From Larix kaempferi (Eukaryota; Streptophyta; Pinopsida; Pinales; Pinaceae), in contig BSBM01000261.1 in NCBI GenBank assembly GCA_027924585.1, positions 1,225,501 through 1,289,500 on the forward strand: DNA of 64,000 nucleotides, in the 5' to 3' direction. A program made the position numbers and the translations under genes. Below the pieces are notes generated by a model that did not search any database, had not been told where the DNA came from, and was given only the letters and a program-made list of their open reading frames with translations. Below are positions 44,158-56,107 of the stretch, in pieces (position 1 is the first letter of the stretch; the number at the start of each line of letters is the position of its first letter).

Positions 44158-47100
44158 AAAGTTACCGAACACCTTCAAGAAGATCCAACCAGGGTACTTC
44201 TCTCACAAGAGGGCATATCTCGATTAACCAAGCTTGAACGCAGTAAGGTCGAACAACTTCGTGACCATGCAATATACTAGAGAATGAAAAGTAGAGCCAC
44301 TTGGTTATCCCTTGGGGATGAAAATACCGCATATTTTCATAAGGTAGCAAACCAAAGGAAAAGTCTCAATACTATTGTGGAACTCCAAGATTCGTCTAGG
44401 GAGTTCAAGAAAAAAATTTCGAACTTGGAAACTTTAGGATTCCATCATTTCTCACAAACATAAGGAGCTTATAGGTCAAAAACTGGCGGAAATTATTAAA
44501 TTATTCTCCTTTCCACAATTGGTCTCTCCAGAAGACAACCAAAAACTCTTTGAATTGACCTCACTTGTCGAGTTGGAAAGTGTAATGGATCGATTAAAAA
44601 AGAATAAAGCCCCACGTCCTGATGGTTGGACAATCAAGCTTTTCACCAGTTTCTTTGATTTTATGGGATTGGACTTTTTGAAATTATTCAAGGAGGTTTG
44701 CATAATAGGTAAACTGATTTTGTTCTTTAAATCCACTTTTATTGTCCTCATTCCATAGATAGATAATCCCCTCACTTTCAGAGAATTTTGTCCTATCTCT
44801 TTATGTAACATTGTTTATAAGATCATATCAAATATCTTGGAGGAAATGTTAAATTCTCTTCTCTCAAATATGATTAGCCTCGAGCAATTCAACTTCCTAA
44901 AAGGCCACCAAATCCATGAGGTGGTAGATGCTGCACAAGAGTGTATGCATAGTTTAAAAGTTTGAAATATTCATATTAGGCTAATCAAACTTGATCTCTC
45001 AAAATATTTTGACAAGACTTGTTCATCATACCTTCATTTTTTCCTTATACATGTGGGTTTCTCTCTTGATATTGTAAATTGGATATTGGGGTGGTTAACA
45101 TTGGTCTCTTATGCACTGCTCATTAATGGCTTTAAGCATCCCCATTTTTCACTCCATCCCTTGGACTGCGACAAGGTTTCCCCCTCTTGCTATATCTATT
45201 TCTCCTTGTTGTGGAAGGTCTCAATCGATCCATACAAGAAGCCAAGAGACAGAGGAGATTGCAAGGGATTATCTTTTGCTTCACTAAAGGTGACCCATTT
45301 ACTTTTCATTGATGATATATTTCTCATCATAAATGGAACACTACACGAAGGCCGAGCACCGATGGAAATACTTCATCTCTTATGCAAAGCTATAATGATG
45401 CAAATTAATTTTGATAAGTCGACATGTTACCTTAATGAGGTAGACGCCTAAGTGATATGCATTATCCAAACTATATATGAGTTTCCTATGGAAGAATTTA
45501 ATTTAGAAACGAAGAACTTAGGTTTCAAGCTTAAAACAAATGGATACAAGAAGTCAGATTCGGATTGGCTCTTAGCATAGTTCGAGACATGTATAAACCA
45601 ATGGTGCACTACATGGATCTCATGGGGTGGCCACCTCATACTTTTCAAGTCAGTATTAGAGGCTCTTCTTGGTATCTTGGACCATCTTGACCAACATCCC
45701 CAAAGGGCTTCTCCAAAAAATTCAGAATCTCTACAACAAAATTTTGTGGAGAGGGAAAGAGAACCATGATATGATCTGGACAAGCTAGAAATCCATCACC
45801 AAGGCTAAGGCAGATGATGACTGGGGACTCAAATATTTAAACATTTCAGAGCTTCATTGCCTACGAAGTCTATCTAGAACTTGATCTCAAAGAAAGGCTT
45901 GTGGAAAAAAATAATTGAGGAAAAATATTGGAATCTAGACAACATTCTTAGTTGGATTCGTAGTTAGAAAAAGTCCTCTAGAGGAAAATTCATTCACTGG
46001 ACATCTTTGATGAAGGCATATCCCATAATCGGGTCATTTCTCACTCAGAAGTTAGGTGATGGCACCTAAGTCAGGATAGGGGAAGACTCATTGATGGGAT
46101 GTGGTCGAGAAGTTGGCTTATCTCCTAGGTTACTCACCTTTCTAAAGGACAGAAACACCCTATTCCTCTCGCATATGAAAGATGATGCTAGCTCCACAAT
46201 ATGGAAGCAAGGATGGCTCTCCCCTCAGGAACTTGGTTTGCCTCAGGATCTTGATGAAGAATGGGAAAGATATATATTGTCACTTCAACAAGCCCACATT
46301 TGTATTCAAGGGATCTCGGATCAACTCGTCTAGAATGGAAATAAATATGATGGGAGATATACAATCAAGCTCGGATACCAGTATTAGATGGCCTCAAAGG
46401 GTGATGGGAAGTGGTGGTTGCAGAAGCTATGGAAAGTAAAACCCCCACAAGAGCTATATCTTTATGCAATTGGTCCTCAATTTAAAATAAGGTTGTTACT
46501 TGGGACAACCTTTGGATTTGGAAATGCATTTCCAAGGCCCTGGCAGATGTTACCTATGTTGAGAAGCCAAAGAGAACATTCCTCACTTATTCTCTAGGTG
46601 CTCTTATGCCAGCCATATATGGGAGGATATAGAATAGGGCTTGAATTTTCAGGATCTGTGGCCGAGTGCAGAACTTCAATAGAACTTGTGTCTCTGGTAC
46701 ACCAGACGAGCTAAAAATTTACTGTTGCACTCCTTACTTCATTTTTTGGGTATATGGCTTGCTAGAGACACGACCATATTTGAAAATGTTGAAATTCCTT
46801 CCTTTTAATCTACAATAAGAATTGGTGCTCTTATCCATTTTTATAAAGAAGATACAAGCTTTGTTGTCCCTCGTCTAGTGGGGGAATTGCTCATTGATAA
46901 GAGATACTAATGAGTATTTTTGAGGGGCTTGTCAAGGGAAAAAGCCATCTTTTTGTCATCAATGGGATTACTTTACAAGTCCAATTCTCTGTATGTTTCC
47001 TTTTCTGCAAAATATTCAGCTTGGCACAAAAAATCTTGTTGAACTCTTAGCCCTATGGTATCTACTAAAGCTCGCATGGCAAAAAGGAATTAAGGAAATG

Positions 47101-47318
47101 CAAATATTTGGTGAATTCTTCTTGCTAGCGATCCAGTGGATATTCGACTCGATGTTGATCGAAGATATCACACTCTAGGATCCTTATGTTCAGTTTATTT
47201 TAGGCACATCTATCGAGAGCACAATCAGTTGGTAGACTAACTCCCCGAAGAAGGTATTAGCAGGAAGTCAGGAATGGTATAGATAACTCACTCCTTAGAT
47301 GGGCAATCTCAATCTACC
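44158..47318 (+). mobile_element. Degraded L1-type LINE, 5'-truncated (LINE-C), sister of LINE-B
   Basis: It starts at GAACACCTTCAAGAAG, corresponding to about 11520 of LINE-B, so the endonuclease is missing, as is usual for 5'-truncated LINEs. RT blocks follow: 44519-44758 (PDGWTIKLFTSFFDFMG), 45053-45451 (INGFKHPHFSLHPLD and the catalytic FIDDIF near 45310), the zinc-finger region near 46540-46640 and the RNase H-like tail to 47178. The same stops as in LINE-B occur at CTCATTCCATAG, GTAGACGCCTAA, TTAGCATAG and GGCACCTAAG. Non-functional. 44001-44157 before it is an unassigned spacer. Confidence 0.85.
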
Positions 47319-48589
47319 TCTATTTTGTTGGTAGATCTGTGGTTGAATTTCTCACTCTACCTCTAGTTTGCTATTAGATATGTGATTGAATTTCTCTAGC
47401 TGCATCTCTTTAGATTGTATGATCTTCGAAAAATTTGGCAAATCTACAACAATCAACAATCTTTTAGAAATACATCAATCAATTGTTACTTTGAGAGTCA
47501 ATATAGAATGAAGCCATGCTATACGTGTTTAAATTCTAAAATTGCCAAGTAGGTCTGAAAAATGTATTTTTATCCATTTTTAGCAAAATGCAATGCAGAT
47601 ACAAAGAAATTGGTACTCTCTATGTAGTTACCTATGGCATTATTTCCTATAGGGCTCATACAAGATCTCCTACTTTCTCTATTATGCTCTAATATCCACT
47701 CTCGAGCAATCCATTAGGATTATTTTTAGCGGTTTTGCATGGCTCAACTCCCATTTAGGGTTAGGTTTTTGGATCCTATAGAATTTTCTTGAAAGTCCAC
47801 AAACGAGCCTCTAAAATTTCTGGACCCCAAATCTACAAAGACATGCCCCTAAAATGGGATCTACAAACCAATTCATCCAATCTATCCACCCAGAAAGCAC
47901 CAAAATAGATACAAACTATATGTATTGATCCATTTAGATCATATTGTATATGAAGTAATTTGAAGATAACATAAGATAATTTTATTGAAGTGTTGTTATT
48001 GGAAATAAGAATGCTTTGTGTATGTGAACAACTAAGATATCAAGAGTGTAGATTAGAAATTTGGATGTATATGTGAGCTATAGGTTAATGGGGAATTGTA
48101 AGACTTGTTAGTAGTTTGTTCATGTGTATGAATAAAACATAAAACTAGCACAGCCACTTCACTTGTGGCTCGTGAACACTAATAGATCACAACTTAAGTG
48201 TTATGAACAAGTTATATGTTACTTGTTCTCCATGCTTAGTTGTAATGACTAGTTGTTTGTTACCTTCTTTAGTTAAATGGGTTGTGTCTCACTACCTATT
48301 ATCCATGCATGAGCTATGAGTTATACATGCATTAGCTACCACTTATTTTGAAGTACCATCATAAAATCAATCTAGAGAGTACACGTGTCCCATCCTCCTT
48401 CAATTTAGGAAAAGCATAAATGGTAGTCCACCACAAATTCTAGGATATAAACACCTATCATTCTAGGAAAAGCATAAATGATAGTCCACCCCAAATTCTA
48501 GGATATAAACACCTATTGATGTAAAGATGAGAAAAAATATTTTACATGCATCTCTTCGTCTTTTATCGCTACCTATTTTTCATAATTTT
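47319..48589. other. Unassigned stretch with two short tandem duplications
   Basis: CTACCTCTATTTTGTTGGTA and a diverged copy, each followed by TTGAATTTCTC, lie about 43 bp apart at 47317-47395. A unit of about 58 bp beginning AGGAAAAGCATAAATG and ending TATAAACACCTAT is present twice at 48409-48525. No gene is supported. Confidence 0.5.
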
Positions 48590-51152
48590 TAACATGGTAT
48601 TAACATGGTAGAGCCCAAGGAAAATGAAAACATCTTAGATGTAGTATGAATTTTGTTTATTAGGTGTACAAGTTTTTAGATAATTGTGTCGTGTGTGGAT
48701 TGCTAAAGAAAATTCGTTCTTTGGTGTCGTTGGCATATCATCCACGGTTCGCAAAGTTATTTTGGATATATTGGTGTTCGTGTTTGTATGTAGTTATGAG
48801 CCATCATTAAGGTAGTTGCATGTGTTACTTTGGGATCAATATGCTCTTCAAGAGACTTATGCCAAGTTTGATATCATGATGAATTTTATGGGAACAAGTT
48901 GCTGTTCTTCTATTCACATTAAACTTCTATATGCTAAATCCCTAACCTGGCTTATACTTTGTGCCTTATGCTTTATGCATGCTTTAACTGAACTTAACTC
49001 AACTTCTAATAATAGAAATGAGATCAAAGAGGAGTTAATTTTTTTCAAACATTTCATTTTAATTGATTGCTTCAAAATCGAAAGCTGCAAGGAATCCATG
49101 GTTTTCCAATCTATTGTCAACTACCAGCTTGAGGAACAAAAGCCTATAAACTTTCAACACATGTTGTAATGCGCTAAAAATTTGTTTATCAGTTGTAATT
49201 CCCTAAAAATTTGTTGATCCTTGTTTTCATTCATTTAGATGGAGAGTAATGTTATTTTTCAATTTCTTGCACTAAATTTGGCATTTTTTTATTTCATAAT
49301 AGGATAAAAAATTGTATATTAAGGTTTGTAAATGCTGATAATGAAACAAGAAATGATTTCCTGGTATGAAGAAGATGAATCTCCAAAGTACGTAAAGATT
49401 TGGTATAGTGATTAATGTACGTGAGATAGTGGATAAAAGTTTGTGCGGTTATGGATGGTGTTGTGAACAAATTTTAAATTTCAAATGATGGAATGTTGCA
49501 GAAAAATTAAGCGCATATGATTACACGGTCCACCAAAGCCCAACGTTCCTAGCGACGGTGGTGATCTATTCAACTTGAGGACTTCTCCTGGATTTCAAAC
49601 GATGTACTCGTAAGATTTTTTCAATATGTTATGATTGTTCGTACTTCATAGTATTAAGATTTGAGAATATGGATAAGGATGCGGTAGTAATGAAAATTTT
49701 CAATTGGATTAAAATATTGAAATAAAAAGATTTTATTCATAAAAAATATGATGAGATTAAAGAAGAAATACCATTATAAAATAATGTCTGAAATGTTATA
49801 ATAAGAAACAATTGCATTAAAACTAAATAGTTGATGTTACGGGATGAAAAAAAATAGTTAGGAGAAAGTTTAGTCATTTCATCCATTATTTCTAATTACA
49901 TAATTGGAATTATGACTTTAAAAGGAAGGGAATAAAATTCATTTTTTATATTTTTAAATAAAAATAAGAATATAATTTTGAATCGGTGTATTATTTAATT
50001 TATTTCTATAGAATGAAATTCATTACAATATTTTTTAAAATGAGAATTTAATTTGTTTTTGCTTGTAATGTGTTAGGAAGGAATTCATTATAGAAGGATT
50101 ATTGGATAAGTATTGAGTTTGGCCATATAAAATTTTTGAATATACAATTTCAAAAATTAAAAATACAATTTAAAAATTCAAAAGCTATAAACATGTTTTA
50201 ACAATGTGATATAATTTTAAGATGAGAAAAAATAACAATTAAGATGAAAAAAAATACACTCACTATTCCTCATAACTTTTGCAATCAAACAAGATGAAAA
50301 GGTTTGAAAAATAAAAAAAAATGTATGTTAGAAAACAATTAAAGAACTTCTATATGATGGGAAATGGAACCACGTCTTTCAAGATGGGGATGAAATGAAG
50401 CAATCAATGATGGTGAGGTGTACAAGATAAATTTTGACATTTGAATGTTTTGAAGGAGTGAATATAGAAAAATAAACTATTCTTAACTTTAAATACTTAA
50501 TTTTTGTTTTCCTTTAATTTTGTCAAAATACACCAATGAAATGATATTAAATAGCAAAGTTTCATTTCATTTAATCAAAATTTAGAAAAATGAATATTCT
50601 ATTTGTAAACTTGTATATAATGTTTAAATAAAATTTATTCTCTAATGTAGTTCTTTTTTGCGTTAAATGTATATATGATTATTTCCCAATATTTAACCTA
50701 ATATCCTATGTAAATTTAGAAAAATGAAATTTTATTTCTAAAATTTTATATAATATTCAAACAAAAATTATCTTGGGTGTGGTTTTTTTTTTGTGTTAAA
50801 ATGTATTTATGATTAATTGTTAATATTTGATTTGGCATCCTATCTTGATCTACTTAAGAACTCAACACTTCAACATTGTAGCAAATTTCTCTTTTTTCCG
50901 AGGAAATCTTATAAAAGTAAATAATCCCTTCACTGTGAATAATTCAAATATTATTTTTGTTTTCTTTGAAAATGGTTTAAAATACCCTTGTGTATATGGT
51001 GATGATAATAATAATAGTTATTAATGTTCAATGAAACTAACTTTGGTTTATCAAACCTTTAAAAAGTTTAAGGATTCACTTGGTTTTTTTTAGAATTTTA
51101 TTTCCATGTTCGAAAAGCTATAAGAGAAAAAATCCTTAATCTCCATAGTTGT
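48590..51152. other. AT-rich unassigned stretch
   Basis: ATGGTATTAACATGGTAGAGCC near 48593-48615 resembles a primer-binding site after an LTR, but no LTR pair was found. A 117-codon plus-strand frame at 48816-49169 has no recognisable domain. Sequence to 51152 is AT-rich with TTTATTTCTA words and no supported gene. Confidence 0.25.
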
Positions 51153-51582
51153 TCTCAAAGATATGGATCTAAGTAAACTAGCTTACCTATCTATGCAAAA
51201 CAAAATATCACCCAATCGGGCCTCAAGCTTACAGAGAGAAATGTCAATAACCCCAATACAATATAGAAATATCATAATGAGTGATCCACAAATGGATGAT
51301 CCACATTGGATGAATGGATGATTCACGAATGAATGAATGTGAGAGACTCCCCTGACTCTATTATATACCAAGAGATGAGGAGGAATTACTCTCACATATT
51401 ACATGTGGGATAATATAATTCTCCATAATAATATCTCTTTATATAATAATGAATATCAAGTGTATATTTTACCATAATGAATATGGGATATAATGTATTA
51501 CTCTTTTACATAAGATTGTGGATATCTTCCAACATAATACAAAGACATTATTACCTTCCAAGGAATATAAAATATTCCAACA
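51153..51582 (-). repeat. 3' LTR of the non-coding element
   Basis: It carries GATATGGATCTAAGTAAACT near one end and AATATAAAATATTCCAACA at the other. Relative to 53398-53932 it has lost an internal segment of about 100 bp between AAAACAAAATATC and ACCCAATCGGGC. Confidence 0.85.
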
Positions 51583-53385
51583 CTCCCCCTTAATAATGGT
51601 TGGGAGAAAATCCCACTAACAAAGGGAGGAAGGATGATAACTTCTAGAAGAACCAAGGCTGTAAAAAAAGAATTTAATGGAATTTGATGAAGAACAACCG
51701 CTTCTCACTGAATCATGAAAATGCACACGAACCAGGTTGTACGATGAAATACCAACAACAAGATGCCCAGATCTAAAGAGAAGCTGTCATGGCTACTAGA
51801 TCCACAAGATGTCGAGAACATGTGACGCAATCCAACACCAAGGTGCCCAAATCTAAAGAGAAGTCGTCATGGATATATGGATCTAACTAAACTAGCTTAC
51901 CTATCTATGCAAAACAATAATATATCAACAATAAGTACAGAAAGAGAACAAGAGACAAGAGTAAATATGCAAGAGATGAGATGCCCTGGAAATGTCAATG
52001 CTTCCATATAGGAATATTAGAGACAAACAACATAGGTCAATGCTTCCGTATAGGAATGTTAGAGACAAATAGCGTAGGAACTAGATACAATCTCTGCAAT
52101 ACACGAGAAATAAACTATATCCCAATTAAAGAACTTATGACAAGTCAGAAAAAATATGATATCACATGGATTAAAAAAATTGACTTTACTCAAGAAATTA
52201 ATTAGCAAGAACATATAATGATCATAAAGATATTACTTATAGAACAATGAAATTGCTTTTACACAAAGGTAAGCAATAACATATAAATAAATCAAATAAT
52301 GATAAAAAGATAACACATATGAGATTGTTCTTATAAAATTGTTTTTATAAACATGACATGATTTAGAAATCAACATGATTAAACAAAAAGAACAAATTAG
52401 TTATTAAGTATCTTGTTAAAATATTAAGCATTAGATGGTTTATAGCTATCATCATGACAAAATACTAGAGATCCATGCCCTTAAAAGATGCCAATGTTTC
52501 CATATAGAAAGGTGAGACAAATATATATCAAGAACAAGAAATAATTTCTTAATAAACATGAGTAAAAGTAAACCTTAATGCAAAAAATGAATAACAGAAA
52601 ACTTAAAAAACTTTACCGTACTGATCTGAATCTGCAAAAAACACAGTTAGAAAAACAGTAAGGGAAAGAGAAACTTTTACTTACAACCATTTTGATTGAG
52701 TGCCCAGACTTGCCCATACTTCTGTTTTGTTTACGTAGGTCGATCCATAACAGCTTTTCCAGTTCCAAAAACAGGTTATAATAAAAAATCCAGTAAAAAT
52801 TGACCGAGTCATGGTCATGCGCAGGTCTGCCAACAAGAAACCTGCACACATACATTGATATGTGTGGATTCTGCTCAGCAAAAGTCGTGGGTATGCACGG
52901 GTTGACAGTAGAGTCAGTCACGGGTGCGTCGGTTTCAGTGTAGAGGAGTCGCGGCTATGTGCGAGTCTCTGTACTGTGATGTCGCGGGTATGTCGAAGCA
53001 TGCGCAAGTTCGGCACAGGAACAGTCACTGGTGTCCAATATAAGGTCGAAAACAGTGCCGAATCTGCCGAAGACGGAAACCTGCACAAAGTCTACCAAAC
53101 TTGGACAAAAATTGTCGTTTTGATAACCGGAAGATAGATCTCCTTGAGGAGAATCAGAAAATCATATAGATCTACAAAAACAACATCAAGAAACCCTTGA
53201 AAAAATTCTGCAAAAATCTACACAACAAGGTTAGGGTTAGAAATAAAAAACTGTAGAAATATGCCCAGATCTAAAGAGAAGCCTAATGGCTACCAGATAG
53301 AAAGAAAATCTACAAGAAATAATCAATTCCCAAATGATAAAATATTGTTTGAAGGGAAATAGAAGGTGCTAGATCATAGCAACAA

Positions 53386-53397
53386 GCTCTGATACCA
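53386..53397 (-). other. Primer-binding site of the non-coding element
   Basis: The minus strand reads TGGTATCAGAGC directly after the 5' LTR. Confidence 0.9.
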
Positions 53398-53932
53398 TGT
53401 CAGAGATATGGATCTAACTAAACTAGCTTACCTATCTATGCAAAACAATAATATATCAACAATAAGTACAGAAAGAGAACAAGAGAAAATAATACACCAG
53501 ATATATATGTGGTTCACCCAATTGGGCTACGTCCACGGGAAGGTAGTCTTCTATTATCTCCAAAATATCTCTCTCAAGCTTACAAGAGAGCAATGCCAAT
53601 AACCCAATACAATATAGAAATATCATCAATATACGATCCACACTGGATGATCCACAAAGGATGAATGAATGATTCACGAATGAATGAATGTGAGCGACTC
53701 TCTTGACTCTATTATATACCAAGAGATGAGGAGGAATTACTCTCACATATAACATGTGGGATAATATAATTCTCCATAATAACATCTCTTTATATAATAA
53801 TGAATATTAAGACTATATTTTACCATAATGAATATGGGATAAATGTATTACTCTTTTACATAAGATTGTGGATATCTTCCGACATAATACAAAGACATTA
53901 TTACCCTCCAAGGAATATAAAATATTTCAACA
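53398..53932 (-). repeat. 5' LTR of the non-coding element
   Basis: On the plus strand it runs from TGTCAGAGATATGGATC to AATATTTCAACA and is the more complete of the pair at 535 bp. It includes GAATGAATGAATG-type microrepeats. Confidence 0.88.
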
Positions 53933-55535
53933 GTTGCGACGAGTTAAAAAGTTAGGAAATCAGTATTGTAGCAAATATTTTGAAATTGTGCCCTAAAGTG
54001 GGTGTACATAGGACATTTTAAGAGAGTGATTTTCATCTTCAACTCTCTTTGTGTAACAAAGATGACAAATTCTTTCATCCCATGAAGTTTTAGGAATTTT
54101 CCACTGCCCTGTTTCACTATGGAGCTTGTGAGAGTCCATTCTTATTTTAGTAATGTTGATTTTCTTCTTTGGGTGTGTGCAAGTTAATGAGGGTCCCTTT
54201 TGACACGTTAGATGCAATAGAAAACTGAAAAACAATCATCCATCAACTTACATAGATATTTTGAGACACATACACAATTAATCTTGCAATGAGTAAAACA
54301 GATGAAACGTAGGAAATTGAATGATGTTTCTGAATATATAATTTTTTTCTATTGAAAATGTTCTTAACTATCTAAAGTTTGATCTTTTTTAACATACACT
54401 TTTTAGTTTTTGGACAAATTATAAGGTATATATTTTTGTGGGTGCAGCCTTTGAGTGTCTAAATGATGGAATCAAGTTACGAAAACTGGTAGACATATAG
54501 AGAACATCTAGTACTAGTGCACCGCTATTTTTCCCCCAAAAAAATAATATTTTTTTTTAATTATCTAAGTGACCGAACATCGAAAACGGTATGCCAAGTG
54601 TGGGTCCAACCTTTGAAGGTCTTAATACAATTATTTCAAAACGAATTTTTTACAACATGTAGAGGTCAGTGTCCTTTAGTGCACCATTCAATTTTTTTTC
54701 AAAATGGTTCAAAAACAGAAGACTTATGGATGAAACACTAACAGTGTGCTTTTTTAGTTAAGGAATCATGACACAAGAAAAATAAGAAAAATATATACAT
54801 TCTTTTTAAAAATTACATATTTGGAATCTGTAGAAAAAATGATATCTATGTCTAAAATTTCATAAAAAATTATGGTGTGTAGCACACTGTAACCAACGGC
54901 TAAACATGAGCATATTCAGAAAAATGGTGAGATGTCTAATTAGCTATGGTTTACCATATTCCATACCACATGTTTGGTTAACCCGAACAGGGATAATTTT
55001 AAGGACACATACTTATTTAAAAGTGTATAAACCTTGCCTCTCTTATCAATTCTTAAAATGTCAACTATAAAATATTTGGCGGTAATTTTCTAAAAGTATT
55101 TCAATTTCTAAGGAATTTATATAGTTTATATAATAATTTAGCGATTTTTAGAACAAAAAAGTTTACCCCATCAAAATTTTGCGAAATGGGGCTTCAAAAA
55201 ATGCAAATTGGCAAATCTTTCTTTGGAAAAAAACATGGAAAAATAGCCCATGGGCTAAATTTCGCCCCTAAAATTATCCTTGAACCCGAAGCTAAGTTCG
55301 AAGTAGACACATAGGAAGAGTGATGGCACCCAAATAGGTGACAAGGCTCGGCCTTATTGCTAAGAAATGCGAACTCGTTCCTTTTAAATTCAAATTTTGC
55401 TTTCATGCCTATTTGGGTGCTATGAAAACCAAAACACGTGTGTGTGCTAAAACGCGCATGCATTTGTAGAGCAAAAATGTGCACGTGTTTGATAGAACTA
55501 AAATGTGCACGTGTTTTGGTAAAAATCAAATTCAC
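53933..55535. other. Unassigned AT-rich stretch with a diverged 160-bp repeat
   Basis: GTGGGTGCAGCCTTTGAGTG near 54440 and GTGGGTCCAACCTTTGAAGG near 54600 begin two diverged units that each end TAGTGCACC.TTCAATTTTT-like. Minus-strand frames at 53993-54235 and 55194-55535 show no family resemblance. A pair of AAATGTGCACGTGTTT segments lies at about 55476-55520. Confidence 0.35.
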
Positions 55536-55745
55536 CTTAGGGGTAAGGGGGGGTATGGGTTTAGGGAGGATTAGGATAGTTAGAAGAAAGGTGTATGGGG
55601 TTGGGGTCGAGAGAGAGATGGGGAGTGGTAAGTGGTAGGGGGAGGGTGATTAGGAGAGACAAAGAGTGAGAGGGGTAGGGGTAGGGGGAGTAGGAGAGAT
55701 AGAGAGAGCGAGTGGTAGGGTTAGGGGAAGCACAGGGACTTCACT
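55536..55745 (+). repeat. Strand-biased G-rich tract
   Basis: About 200 bp almost free of C on the plus strand, with runs such as GGGGTAAGGGGGGGTATGGG, GGTAGGGGGAGGG and GGGGTAGGGGTAGGGGGAG, and GAGAGAGA steps. Several sets of four G-runs could form G-quadruplexes. No coding content. Confidence 0.6.
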
Positions 55746-56019
55746 CAATGAATTCCTACCATAGCACGTTCATTCGTGGCATATGAAACAATACCCCTAA
55801 TTTCAAAAAATATTGGAAAAACCTTCCCAAAATCATTTTTTTAACCTCCTCCTAATATGCCTTCCCAATTTAAAAAAACCCCTATTTTCCCTATATATTG
55901 TATGTATCCATTTTTTCATTTACATTATTTATACCCCTTTATATATCTACCTAGTATATTGCCATGATATCGTGGGCTTGACTAAACCTCCGAAGGCTTG
56001 TAATAGGAACGAGTGGTTG

Positions 56020-56107
56020 GGTATTCAAGCCCCCAAGGCCTGTCAAGGGCCTACAATAGTTCCTAGAGGCTTAGAGCCTCCCAAGGCACCCTGGGGGCTT
56101 GGATACC
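56020..56107. repeat. Inverted repeat forming an 88-bp branched hairpin
   Basis: Arms GGTATTCAAGCCCCCA (56020-56035) and TGGGGGCTTGGATACC (56092-56107) are complementary with one mismatch. Inside are smaller pairs, GAGGCT/AGCCTC around 56065-56080 and AGGCC/GGGCCT around 56036-56053, so the folded form would be branched. It could be a foldback element, a small RNA precursor or part of a terminal repeat; no flanking duplication was recognised. Confidence 0.5.

Larger units (their letters stand above)
51153..53932 (-). mobile_element. Non-coding LTR retrotransposon (LARD/TRIM-like)
   Basis: The LTRs at 51153-51582 and 53398-53932 share most of their length; the left one lacks about 100 bp and begins TC instead of TG. 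The flanks are GTTGT (51148-51152) and GTTGC (53933-53937), a 5-bp target duplication with one difference. The orientation is minus: a tRNA-iMet primer site lies at 53386-53397 and a purine-rich tract (plus strand CTCCCCCTTAATAATGG) at 51583-51599. The internal 1.8 kb encodes nothing recognisable. A fragment of the LTR start recurs inside at about 51868-51955, and GCCCAGATCTAAAGAGAAG recurs at about 51768, 51843 and 53262. Confidence 0.85.

Noticed and set aside
48816-49169. 117-codon plus-strand frame after a primer-site-like sequence
   Set aside because: I looked for copia gag or homology to the unknown gene and found neither.
55194-55535. 113-codon minus-strand frame
   Set aside because: Built on repeated GTGCACGTGTTT-type sequence; no family match.
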